Assembly: GCF_023856365.1 (NCBI RefSeq)
Contig: NC_064548.1
Span: 2,050,501 to 2,114,500, forward strand
Source of the DNA: Brienomyrus brachyistius
Lineage: Eukaryota > Chordata > Actinopteri > Osteoglossiformes > Mormyridae
Length of the DNA stretch: 64,000 bases
Reading direction: 5' to 3'
In this document: piece after piece, positions 23,569-34,088 of the stretch
How positions within the stretch are numbered: position 1 is the first letter of the stretch
Layout: every line of letters starts with the position of its first letter
Notes under the pieces: generated by a model
What the model saw: the letters and a program-made list of their open reading frames with translations, nothing else
Told to the model about the DNA's origin: nothing
Database searches by the model: none
Program-made: the position numbers and the translations under genes

Positions 23569-23775
23569 AGCAGGCTGCAGGGAGCATTAGGGAGACGTTC
23601 CTTTTGCTGCTCCATCACCCTGAGATGTTCTGGGATCAAAGGAGCGAATCATCTGTGAAGGGTGGCTCCCGGCTGACGACCCTGCAGCCAGCCAAGCAGC
23701 ACCGTCGGAGGTGCGTCAGGCAGAAATGCTGAGCAGGTAGTTTCACCTGTGCTTGCATCTCACTGTAACATCTCA
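20264..23775 (+). mobile_element. REL-endonuclease LINE (R2/NeSL/Hero-like), nearly full length
   Basis: A 3.5-kb non-LTR retrotransposon body with the domain order N-terminal zinc finger, RT, Cys-His knuckle, C-terminal restriction-like endonuclease. That order is typical of R2, NeSL and related target-specific LINEs. There is no N-terminal apurinic endonuclease. The 3' end, followed by ATCTCACTGTAAC-type sequence, is shared with the truncated unit just upstream. The exact clade cannot be given without a tree. Confidence 0.75.
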
Positions 23776-24095
23776 CTTTTGTTGAAGGATTCCCATGTTC
23801 ATGAGAATGACCAAATGTGGGTGTTTTCAGAATAAAATGGTTAGATACTATAGGTAACCTAGAGATGATTTAAAGTATATGGGAGTACTTGCATAGGATA
23901 TATGCAAAAACTGTGCCATTTTATACAAGACTTGAGTACCTGGGGATTTTGGTATCTGTGGGGGGAGGGTCCTGGAACCAACCCTCCACGGATATGGAGG
24001 GCAAACTCAAAAATCGGAAAAGATTTGTCAGCATAAAAAAATTATGTCTGGATAACCACTCCCTCTGTACAATGACCTTTAAAATGACTAAAAAC

Positions 24096-27089
24096 TAGGG
24101 CTGTGCAATTAATCGAATTTCGATTTCGGGTGTCAACGATCACAAAAATGGTGTAATCGAAAAAAACGATTATTCACTTTTTTTTTTTAAAGTTATTTTG
24201 ACCTGCGCTATGACGCATGCGCGCGCGCATCCGCACTTTCGCCCTTCCAGAAGCCTGAACTCTCTCACTATATAGTCAGCGAAGAAGTTGTGTATGTGGC
24301 ATCTGATCGCATTTAAAAATCAGCGCGAGTGAAGATGGCAGAAAAAGAGCAGCCACAGAAGTCTTTGATCAACAAAAGAGGTAGAAGCAATTCTGTTGTT
24401 TGGGAACAGTTTGGATTCCAAGACGTGGATCAAAAACATATTAGGTGCAAGATTTGCTACGCGGTTGTGTCGGGACCGGTTGGTAACACCACAAATCTTT
24501 TTAACCATTTAAAATTTAAACACAGACCGACATATGACCAACTAATAAAGAAACAGAAAGAACAGCAAACAACCCCCACAACATCCTCCGCAACACAGTC
24601 ATCCATTAAAGACACGCTCTTCAGTGGAACTCCGTATCCATCCAGCTCAGAAAGGCACAAAAAAATAACAGATGCTGTTGCATACTTTTTAGCCAAAGAC
24701 ATGTGCCCTATTAGCACGGTTGAGAATGAAGGATTCAGGAAAATGATAAATACTCTGGACAAGCGTTATGCTTTGCCATCTCGACACCATTTTACGAGAG
24801 TTGCTCTGCCTGCTTTATTTGAAAAATGCCGTTCAGAAGTGGCTAATGAAGTATTAAAAGCAAAGTACTTCGTCACCACAACAGACCTTTGGTCTAGCTG
24901 CACAATGGAGCCATATATATAAGCTTAACAATACACTTCATCGATGCCGATTTCAATTTGAATACGAAATGTCTCCAAACTGCGTTCATTCTTGAAGACC
25001 ATACCGGGCAAAACATAGCCCATGGACTCAGGGAAGCTTTAAACTCATGGGGTTTAAACGAGGAAAAGCTCACCTGCATCACAACAGACAACACTGCAAA
25101 CATAAAGCTGGCAGCTGAGCTAAATGGATGGATGAGGCTTCAGTGTTTCAGGCACAGACTCCACTTGGCCATAGGTGAGTAGGAATCCTTCATACAGATT
25201 ATATGCAATGTGGTGATTTAATTGTATGTAATTAAGTGATTTTAACAACAGTAACAACAATACTAGAAATAATATGGCAAAAAAAAAAAATTGTGTCACT
25301 GTCTCTCACTAACATTTTACCATTATTATTATAATTATTATTATTACCACTTGAACTACTCTTTGATGCTTTCTTAATCTGTCTTAATATATATTGCTTT
25401 GATGAGGGTTGCAACTGTCATATAGTAATTTTTTGTAATTTTAGAGAATGCAATGAAGGATCCTAGGATCAATCGTGCAATGGGAGTCTGCAAGAAGCTT
25501 GTCAGCAGCTTTTCCTATAGTTGGAAAAAAAGAGGGATCTTGCAGAGGCACAGAAACAGCTGAAGCTACCTGAACACTCCCTTAAAACAGAATGCTCAAC
25601 CAGATGGGGATCTAGGCAGGCCATGATAGACAGAGTTCTTGAGCAGCATAAGGCCATTGCCCAGGTCCTTTCTAGCGACCGAAAACTCAGACATCTCACC
25701 CTCTCTTGGCAGGATATTGACATACTGGAGGCCATCAATAAGTCTCTTAGCCCCCTTGTTGAATTCACTGATGCACTTTCTGGAGATAAATACATAAGTA
25801 TTTATAAACCAACCCTCCATCTCTTCAGAAATTCAATATTGGAAGTGCAGGAGGATGACACAGACCTTGTCAAAAGCATCAAACAGAACATAGTAGACTA
25901 CCTCAATGACAAATACAGTGACCCAGAGACACAAGAGTTACTCGACATGGCCTGTGCCCTGGACCCAAGGTTCAAGTTTAAATATGTTAATAAAGACAAC
26001 TGGGGGTCTATTGAAGACAGACTGACAGCAGAGATGAAGAGTGTGATGACTGCCATGGTAGTAATAATAATGTTAATAATAATAATGATGGTGATAATGA
26101 AAAGTTAACTGGATTAATGTGTTGACAAAATAATTTGAAAGTTTAATACCATGACATTAATTCTTATTTTTCTTATAATATGTTCCCTCCAAGGAAAATG
26201 CCCCTCTTGTGACAGCAGCAATGTCTGCTGATGTTACAGAGGATGCTGCTGCTGCTGCTCCAAAGAAGAAGAAGGGCCTGGGCAGCTTCTTCAAGGTTAC
26301 CACAGACAAAGCTGCTGGACCTCCTCTGCAACAGGACCAGGCCATAACTTTTGAGCTACAGTCGTACCTGCAGACAGAGACACTGGATGCTGAGGAAGGC
26401 CCACTGAAGTGGTGGAAGGAATCTCAGAGAATCTACCCACGTCTTTTCAACCTGGCAAGGAAATATCTTTGTATTCCAGCCACAAGTTCTTCATCAGAGC
26501 GAGTCCTTAGCACTAGCGAAAATATTGTCTACTGCTTACGTTCATCACTGAAACCAGATCATGTGAATAGGCTGGTGTTTCTGGCTAAAACCCTTTAAGG
26601 TTTAGATCTGTAACCCTATCAGCATTTTGGCCATGTTGAAACATGTTTACATAAGCTAAAGTTGAAGTTAAACATATTTGCTGTTAGTTCTGAGCGATAG
26701 TGTGCCAGCCTTAAAATATTCTTGGACTGAGTTACTGACCGGAATTTTATTGTTAATTATGTTTAAAATGTAGAATGTTGTAAAATGTTGTTTTGAATTT
26801 TTCAGTTTGTTAAGGCACATACGTGAGCAAATTTATTTTGGACTAATTTATTCAATATTTATATTTTATTTACTACTTGTTTTCAAAAGATTGTGGAAGT
26901 GCACTACATTGTTGATCTTGTTTGCCTTTATCTGTTTTATCTGTCTTAATCTGTTTTAAGGAGAATTCACTGTTCTGTTCAATAAATGCAACATATTTCC
27001 AAAGTCAATGAGTAATCATGTAAAATAATCTTGATTTCAATCATGACCAAAATAATCGATATGATTTTTTCCATAATCGAGCAGCCCTA
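24096..27089 (+). mobile_element. hAT transposon, 3.0 kb, perfect 8-bp TSD
   Basis: Ends TAGGGCTGTGCAATTAATCGA and ATAATCGAGCAGCCCTA are imperfect inverted repeats. CTAAAAAC flanks both sides (24088-24095 and 27090-27097). Inside is a four-exon BED-type transposase gene; upstream of it, 24213-24260 is CpG-rich and could be the promoter. The perfect duplication and few lesions indicate a fairly recent insertion. Confidence 0.95.
24335..26598 (+). pseudogene. hAT transposase, BED finger to hATC domain, two frameshifts
   Basis: The ATG at 24335 opens a BED zinc finger at about residues 20-65 (CKIC...NHLKFKH). The frame is lost near 24917 by two extra bases (TATATA) and resumes through LEDHTGQNIAHGL and TTDNTANI, a catalytic-core Asp region. 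An intron at 25175-25444 (GTGAGT...TTTTAG) joins to codons reading IENAMK. A further frameshift lies in the A-run at about 25524-25531. The next exon ends near 26056 with GTAGTA as donor, and the acceptor CCTCCAAG lies at about 26187-26194. The last exon carries an Ala run, KKKKGLGSFF, then the hATC dimerisation domain (WWKESQRIYPRLFNLARKYL, PATSSSSERV) and stops at 26596-26598. It is very like ZBED1-type hAT-Ac transposases. Confidence 0.88.
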
Positions 27090-27440
27090 CTAAAAACTAT
27101 AATATACAACTAATTCAGTGCAAGGTAAATCAAAGTACACTTAAGAAAGCTGAAAATGTACCAGATTACCAGCCTCACAAACACTGACAGCACAGAAAAC
27201 ACACCAAAAAGGGCCTTCATGCCATCTAGCGATATTCTTCCACTCCTATCATGAAAGCAGTCACTGACCACTTATATTACTTAAACTGCAGCATCCCACT
27301 ACGTGCATCATTCTGAATATTTTGTGAAATCACGGCAATTAATCTTCCTTCCTTAAATACTTGGTGCACATGTCTAAGGCACTTGCAACATTTAGTATCC
27401 CTAAATACAATAGTAACAATAAGGTCATTATTATCATATT

Positions 27441-27797
27441 ATCCATCCATCCATCTTCCAAACCGCTTATCCTACTGGCTCAAGGGGGGTCCAGAGTCTA
27501 TCCCGGAAGCAATGGGCACGAGGCAGGGAACAACCCAGGATGGGGGCCCAGCCCATGGCAGGGCACGTTCACACACCATTCACTCACACATGCACACCTA
27601 TGGGCAATTAAGTAACTCCAATTAGCCTCAGCATGTTTTTGGACTGTGGGGGGGAAACCGGAGTACCCGGAGGAAACCCCACGACGACATGGGGAGAATA
27701 TGCAAACTCCGCACACATCTGACCCAGGTGGAGACTTGAACCCGAGTCCCAGAGGTGTGAGGTAACAGTGATAACCACAGCACCACCATGCTGCCCC
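27441..27797 (-). mobile_element. tRNA-derived SINE, near full length
   Basis: The reverse complement starts GGGGCAGCATGGTGGTGC, with an A-box-like GTGGTTATCAC region and a B-box-like GGTTCAAGTCTCC. It ends with the (GGAT)n tail at 27441. The same family is at 18247, 42300 and 58420. Simple (ATT)n/(TTG)n repeats follow at 27800-27885. Confidence 0.85.
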
Positions 27798-28736
27798 TGA
27801 ATATTATTATTATTGTTGTTGTTTGTTGTTGTTATTAATAATAATAACAACAACAACAACAACAATAATAATAGCAGCAGCAGCTGTGGTCAACCATAAT
27901 AAAAAGTGGTGTGAATATCCATAGAATTTTCCACAAATAAGCATGACAATTATTCTTACCCACTGCAAGCAGGCATTTCCATTTTCAATGCCAGAAGTTT
28001 TGTGAGCAGAGTGACAGACATTCTTTCTGTGATGATTAAAGCACCAACTATTTTCTTCTACCCGAACTCCACACAGCAATCGTATCACTGCACAGAATAC
28101 ATTTCCAGGGTGCCCGCATCTTCTGCATAGCAATACGACAAGTGTGTAGAAGAAAATAGCGACTACATTAAACTGCTCACTACAAAGTCTATGGATTATT
28201 TTGAGTAACCGGGTCATAATTTCTAGTAAAAGACATTAATGTTGAATTTTTCTAATGTATTTTTTGTATTAAACACCACAGAAAGAATTACATTCACCCC
28301 CATTATATTGAAGAGAAGGCCGACATTTCTACGGTCGATATCTTCAAAACTAGGCAACTCCCAGCAGAACAACCATGATGCATAGATAGCACCAAAGCCT
28401 GTCTAAAACTTAACTTTTTTTTTAGTTTGGGCTGAACTGCCACTAAGTTATATTTAAAATCAATGGTATATTTTCAGAGGACCAAAAATAACTAGTGCAG
28501 GTTTTTTGCCAAATATACCAGTATAAAATCATATTGTGTTACCTTGTGGGGATCGATCTTCCTTTTCGATCATAGTTTTGCCTGAAAAGAACAGAAATAG
28601 CATGACTCGGATGCACTCAAACAAGTTGTCTGTATTAGGTATCAGTGATCATGATGTACAATATAAATGACTTTTCCAAAGTCCATTTGTTTATATAATT
28701 AACCTACTAGCAAATCAAAATTAATATTATACATTA
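27798..28736. other. Simple repeats, then no gene recognised
   Basis: Trinucleotide runs (ATT, TTG, AAT, AAC, AGC types) at about 27800-27885 give rise to spurious Leu/Ile/Asn-rich ORFs. The rest is AT-rich without domain signal. Confidence 0.5.
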
Positions 28737-29405
28737 TGAACACAAGAACATAAGAAATTTACAACCGAGAGGAGGTCATTCGGCCCATCAAGTTCGTTTG
28801 GGGAGAACTTAACTAATAGCTCAGTTGTTCAAATCTTATCTAGCTCTGATTTAAAGGAAATAGCCATTTGGCTGAACAGCATCCAGACCTGTTAGAAACT
28901 TATATACCTGGATCATATCCCCCCCCCCCTTAGTCTCCTTTGCTTGAGGCTAAATAGCTCAGCTAACCTCTCCTCATAAGACATTCCTGAGTGGGACATG
29001 GAAGCATCAACATAAACACCAAGGTCTTTCTCATAATCAGCTACCTTTATTTCAGTGGAACCCATAAAATATCTGTACTTTATATTTCTGCTCCCTGCAT
29101 GAATTACCTTACATTTATCTATGTTAAATTTCATCTGCCAAGTATCAGCGCAGTCGCTAATTAAATCCAGATCCCGTTATAGCCTCTCTGCTGCTAGATC
29201 AGTATCTGCTACACCACCCACAATATCATTAATGTAGATTAGGAACAATAGTGGTCCTAAAATTGAACCCTACGGTACCCCATTATGAACGCAGGCCCAC
29301 TGTGACATTGTGCCTCTAATGACTACTCGCGGCTTCCTGTCTGTTAACCAGTTTTTGATTTTTGATTGTATACAATAAGACTGAGTTACCTTCTCCAGTT
29401 TCACC
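28737..29405 (-). mobile_element. CR1/Rex1-like LINE, 3' fragment of RT ORF
   Basis: The minus frame at 28913-29134 reads MKFNIDKCKVIHAGSRN...EKDLGVYVDASMSHSG, the region after the RT catalytic core in CR1-group LINEs. It continues with the arginine-rich LKQRRLRG ending. An internal deletion at about 28860 joins the UTR-side piece directly to AGCCATTTGGCTG. A C-run (28920-28928) interrupts the frame. Confidence 0.8.
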
Positions 29406-30008
29406 ATTATGATGGTTTTGACGCTTGTTTTTTTCATCTGCAGAGAGAGGTAAATAGCATGACCTAGAGGGACTCATACAAGCATACAAGCTGTCTGTAT
29501 CAGGCATTGTAAGTGTAAAGTAGTCACATACAGTCACAGTGACTTCATTAGTTCATGGTGAGCAACAGGAATTCATGATGCATCATGCATTAACGGATGC
29601 ATATCATCACGAATCGTGAATTAGTTAACCATTACTTAAGTATCTGCTTTGTACCATTTTTAAAAAGGGTTATCCATTATGCTAACTGTGGCTGTAAGTT
29701 AGTTACAGCTCATGCTGGTAACAGTCATAATTGGCAGTTCAGAAACATATTGGTTTACCAATAAATTACAGGAGCATTGGAGAAAGAGCAGCTAAGACCA
29801 ACACTGTCTGTCGGCTCTGTTATACCGAACTCAGACATGTTGCTGGATACACATCCAATATTCTAATGCATTTGAGACATCATCAGCCAAGTGTGTGTAC
29901 AAATGGACCAAGGCAGAAACAGCCTCCACAAGTTAGTTTCCACATGGAATTTAAGGAGGGTTTGCCAGGAACTTCGAGTCAGGCTAAATAAAGCAGTAGT
30001 ACTAGTAG
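29406..30008. other. Mostly unannotated, with one BED-finger fragment
   Basis: Outside the BED-type piece at 29731-29991 no feature is seen. 29560-29640 contains short inverted ATGATGCATCAT-type palindromes. Confidence 0.4.
29731..29991 (+). pseudogene. hAT/ZBED BED-finger fragment
   Basis: The frame contains NTVCRLCYTELRHVAGYTSN then LMHLRHHQ, i.e. C-x2-C...H-x4-H spacing as in BED zinc fingers of hAT transposases and their domesticated relatives. It ends after 86 codons with no catalytic domain nearby and no matched transposon ends. Probably an exon-size relic. Confidence 0.55.
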
Positions 30009-30083
30009 TACATAAGAAACGAGAGGAGGCTATTCGGCCCATCTAGCTTGTTTGAGGAGAACTTAACTAATAGCTCAGAGTTG

Positions 30084-30606
30084 TGAAGGGGGGCTAGGTT
30101 GCGTGCTAAACTTTGTCACACTGAGAAAGGGGAACAAACTGGAACACAGGCAGGAAGAGAAGGGGGGCTCCAGCCCTCCTCGTAGTGTAAGTAAATTTAG
30201 AAAAGCAGAAGGTACATTGACAGGGTCGTGGTGACATTAAGCTTACGCTCGACCTGCGGGGACATAACAAGGGAGGGGGTCGCTGACGCTGCTAAATTGC
30301 AACATAACAAGATAAGATAAAAGGGAACGGGTGTGGGGACTAACGCCAGCAATGTCCAAACAATAGTTATATGTTACGTCAACTGGAAAGAGACCAACAA
30401 GAACAGTAGACGCCCTAAACGGGGTATAAAAGTTAGACACAGACAACAGGGAGCTGAGCTTCCCCTTGGTGTGTACTTTTGTGCATCTGAGAGTGGCTCC
30501 CGGATCGATCTGTACAACAAATAAAGAGAGCTGACTTACAACCATCCTTTGCCTCACGAATGCATCTTTTCCTCATCAACGGACTCGGTGGAGTCTAACT
30601 CCAACA
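30084..30606 (+). repeat. ERV 5' LTR
   Basis: 523 bp, starting TGAAGGGGGG and ending CCAACA. TATAAA at 30425-30430 and AATAAA at 30520-30525 place U3, R and U5. It differs from the 3' LTR at three transitions; at two of them the 5' copy has CG where the 3' copy has CA (CpG decay). Confidence 0.95.
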
Positions 30607-30609
30607 ATT

Positions 30610-30627
30610 TGGGGGCTCGTCCGGGAT
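30610..30627 (+). promoter_or_regulatory. Primer binding site, tRNA-Pro type
   Basis: TGGGGGCTCGTCCGGGAT, an 18-mer complementary to the 3' end of tRNA-Pro, begins 4 bases after the 5' LTR. This primer is typical of murine-leukaemia-like and many class I ERVs. Confidence 0.9.
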
Positions 30628-30837
30628 GAGGAGGAGGTTGTTCTAATTGGAACCAGAGACGGGGTCTTGCAGACGCGGACAGCCACGGGGCCCAGAGAAA
30701 AAAGGTAGGCAGAGCCTGTTTTATCAAACTCTGCATATTGGCTATTCCTAAAAAGTGGCTGGAAGTGTCTCAGGATCTGTCAACCAATACTGGGGCGAGG
30801 GTTTGTTGGGTGTGTAGCTCTGAAGGCCTGTTGTAGA

Positions 30838-31102
30838 GGGTCTGGGACCCTTGAGAAAAGTATTGTTGTAGAGGGGTCTGGGACCCGCGAGAAAAGCACC
30901 GGTGTAGAAGGGTCTGGGACCCTGGAGAAAAGTACTGTTGTAGAAGGGTCTGGGACCCGTGAGGAAAGCGCTGTGATAGAGGGTCTGGGACCCGGGAGAG
31001 CCTTCGCAGGGGGTCAGGGACCCTGTAAAACAGAGAGCTCTCGGATGTGACGGAGGGTCAGGGACCCCCGTGACAGAACCTATTGGCAAGGGTCTGGGAC
31101 CC
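30838..31102 (+). repeat. Eight palindromic leader motifs in ERV 5' untranslated region
   Basis: GGGTC[T/A]GGGACCC occurs eight times, starting at 30838, 30874, 30910, 30946, 30981, 31011, 31055 and 31090. Spacing is mostly 35-36 bp. Each copy has complementary GGGTC and GACCC arms able to form a small hairpin or kissing loops. Their position between primer site and gag is where retroviral packaging/dimerisation signals lie; that role is inference. Confidence 0.85.
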
Positions 31103-31566
31103 GTCCGTGGATTGGCACCCCACCTACTGCTGGCAGGTAGTAGGACAGCTGGGACTGAGCAGCCCGGGGATATAGGACCCCCAAGCAGCTCGTTTGGCTG
31201 GAGGAGTCAGGTTCATCCTCCCGAAAACGGGTTAGTGTAGGCCCGAGGTATAGAGTCCTCGAAGCTACAATTGTACATTAAGTGTATTTAGTGCGAGTTG
31301 GTGACTGTGTGTTGGTGGGGAACTGGTGTGATATAAGGTGTACATAGAGCTATTTATTATTTACCATTTACAATTGATTACTTACTGTTTACTATTTACT
31401 GTTGTCCGTGGCTTGGTGATTGTGTGTGCGTTTATGTTTTGGTGGTGTTTGTTAGTGGGGCACTCAGTAACAACTAAGAGGTGTACCAAGTGTGGGTGAG
31501 TAAATCCATCGCCTGAGGCATAAGGACTGTTGGATCAGGAGAAGCGTAGGTCGACTAAGGTAAAAC

Positions 31567-33604
31567 ATGGATCACGAATTTGATAGAGAATTGGATGACA
31601 GAGGCTGGGGTCCACCAGTGTGCGGGCGGTGGAAGCCTCTGTGTGAGCAGATGCAGCTGCTAAAAATAGCAGTGGGTAAAGCAGCACAGGAAAAGGGCAG
31701 AGAGAGAGAGAGACGGCAGTGGAAGCGTATGGGTATTGCAGTGAAATGTGCAGGATACAAACCGGAGGATAGGCAATCATTAGGAGCACTTTTATGGCGT
31801 AAGGAAAAGGAGCATAGCGGCCTGAAAGATGAGGCAGGACGCGAGCTAGAGAAAGCAAGGGGGTTACAACAGGGAAAGTGGAGAAAAGAGGGAGAGAAAC
31901 AGGAGCAGGAGAGGCAAGCGTGGGCTCGCCTAGCCATTTTCTGGCAGTGTGTCGATCACCTGCATAGGGAAAGTGGAGATAACGACAACTGTGACCCAGC
32001 CCCAGCTGGGCAGGGGTCTGGGAAAGGCGACAAGCAACCCTCGGCGTACACCAGCCGTGGGGGTTTTCCCACCGCTTCCCCTGCGCACATGTGTCCAGTA
32101 ATACATGTTACAGGTGGAACTGTTCAGGTTCAAACGCAGGGAGAAGGGAGCCTCCTAGGTGGGGATTGCTGTAGTGGGGAGGAAAAGGATTCAGATTGTG
32201 AAACCGTTAGGGAATCCGAGGGAGAGAGTAAGGGAACCCCTGGAAAAGGTATAACTAAACCAGCGTTTCAGGAAAGGGTGAGTAGAGAGCAAAAGGAGGA
32301 GGCAGCCCAGGGTAATCGGGGCAGCCTCACCCCTCTCCGCGAACGGAGCCGTATCCAGAGAGGGGAAGTGGAGATTATCAGTGAGTTGTCGGGGTATTGT
32401 GATGAGGAGGAGGATGAGGATGAGAAAGTGTTGATAGATTTGGAAGGTGAGCAAGATGAGGGACCAGAGCAAGGTAAAAGGGAGTCAGGGAGAATGACCC
32501 TCAGGTCCCGCACCCTGAAGCAGCAAACAAACCTGAAGCCTAAGCAGTTCCCCTTATTAAGGGGGGCTTCAGAAGGACCTGAGAGATACAAGCCGTTCTC
32601 CTTAGGAGACGTGCAGGCACTAGCGGATGAGATGCCTCCCCCTGCAGACGGGGGAGGTCACTGGATGGATAAACTAGACCAGCTGACGCAGGGAACAAAG
32701 TTGGCCTTGGGTGATTTCAGAGCAGTGGCTGCGAGGTGCCTAACTAAACACTCTCTGCAGAAAATAGAGGAAATGGCAGGGACACTCACTCGCGGTGACA
32801 GTGTGACTCTAACAGACGTAGTGATGGACTTGGGTGAAGCCATGCGGGAGATGTTCCCCGCCCCGAGCGGGGCCAGCATTCCAAAATTTACTTGGGACCC
32901 TAAAATACACCCCAGAGAATATTTGGACAAATGTACGGAGGATTGGACTGGGAGAATAGGGTGTCACCCTGGGCAGGCTGGGGTTCAGCAGGAGTGGTTC
33001 AGGCGGGCGGTCATGGAGTGTGTCTCGGAGGAGGTTAAGGCAGTTATTTTGGCTAATCCTGATCTCCCAGGAGCTGATTTACCCGTGCAGGATAGACAGG
33101 TGTTGCATCATCTCCAGAGAGCGAGGGATGAGGTCACAAAAGAGGAAGGTAATCTGAATAAATTTACAGACACAGTTGTTGAAACTGCAGGTGAGAGAAG
33201 CGAGACAAAAAGTACAGGCTCACAAAAAGAAAGGGCAGGGGAGACAGATGATGGCAGGAGCACCACAGCCCCTGTTCGGCTTATGGGTCGGACAAACCCC
33301 CAACTACAGCAATCAGGGTTGGGGTCCCCAGCTATGGGGAAGAGGCCGTGGGGGCCGAGGCCGGGGAGCCGGGAACTGGGGGCGAGGCCGGGGCAGGTCG
33401 CAAAGGTGGCCACCGCAGGGAACCTGTTTCAGGTGTGGTAGGGCTGGCCACTGGGTCAGAGAGTGCCCAACAGGACGGGTCCCTCCCAGGGGACCCCCAG
33501 CAGGACAAGCAACCGCACCCAACCCACAGGCTGTTCCCGGAGGAGGACAGTATCTCATCCTCACTGGATCCGAGGACTGGGAGTTGGGAGACTCCTCCAT
33601 GTGA
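31567..33604 (+). pseudogene. gag: ERV gag, with a frameshift before nucleocapsid
   Basis: The ATG at 31567 opens 624 codons. The first 130 residues are strongly charged and probably helical. An acidic/Ser-rich middle (residues 200-310, DEEEDEDE) follows, then a capsid-like stretch from about residue 340 (FSLGDVQALADEMP... to about 535). Near 33175-33185 the true frame shifts. The continuing frame, in which LKLQVREARQKVQ extends the capsid end, runs to TGA at 33602-33604. It contains a Gly/Arg-rich region and one zinc knuckle CFRCGRAGHWVREC, the nucleocapsid RNA-binding motif. There is no N-terminal Gly for myristoylation (it starts MDHEF). Confidence 0.85.
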
Positions 33605-33607
33605 CGG
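33602..33607 (+). promoter_or_regulatory. Possible readthrough site at gag stop (UGA-CGG)
   Basis: The gag stop is TGA followed directly by CGG. The same frame continues without a stop into the protease active site 90 bp later. In-frame gag-pol with stop readthrough is the gammaretrovirus arrangement, and UGA followed by CGG is a known leaky context in some RNA viruses. Function here is inferred. Confidence 0.5.
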
Positions 33608-34088
33608 TGTCCACGGGTGGCCCGGGACGCGGGGGAGGCAGACCCCATGCTGTCCCTAATGGTCATGGACAAAGAACTGCCGTTCTTGGTGGACACAGGG
33701 GCCACATATTCGACATTGAATGTGATGCCTAACCAACAACACCTTTCCACCACTACAGTGACCGTTGTGGGCTAATCCGGGAAGGAACAGAGACTGCCAG
33801 TGACTAAGCCTGTGAGAGTGCGGTGGGGGGACAGACCTTTCTACACCCGTTTGTGGTCTCCGCTGCAGCGCCTGTGAACCTTCTGGGGTGGGACATGCTG
33901 GTGAAGCTGGGAGCTTCAATTTTGTGCAGTGCTGATGGTTTGGTTGTCACCCTCCCAGAAGGGTTCCGCCTGCCATGTGACGGAGCGACGGGTAGCATGG
34001 GGCAGTGGCTGATGCAACCTGTGTCACAGCACCCAGTGGCTGATATCTACTGGGTATCCTGCAGCCTAGCCCGGCAGGTATTCTGGCG
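33605..34088 (+). pseudogene. ERV aspartic protease, stop and frameshifts
   Basis: In frame with nucleocapsid, the sequence reads LPFLVDTGATYSTLN: the retroviral aspartic protease active site (DTGA). A stop TAA lies at 33773-33775. Near the G-run at about 33815-33825 the frame changes. The flap-distal part then reads APVNLLGWDMLVKLGA, the usual C-terminal GWD-type motif, followed by an extension to about 34085, where the frame changes again. The enzyme would mature Gag-Pol; this copy is inactive. Confidence 0.8.

Noticed and set aside
27608..27865. Leu/Asn-rich minus ORF
   Set aside because: Translation of trinucleotide microsatellites joined to the SINE.
30838..31102. CRISPR-like regularly spaced repeats
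   Set aside because: Vertebrate retroviral leader; spacers are related to each other and no cas genes are present.
33313..33753. Minus-strand ORF over gag nucleocapsid
   Set aside because: Shadow of the GC-rich zinc-knuckle region of the ERV.
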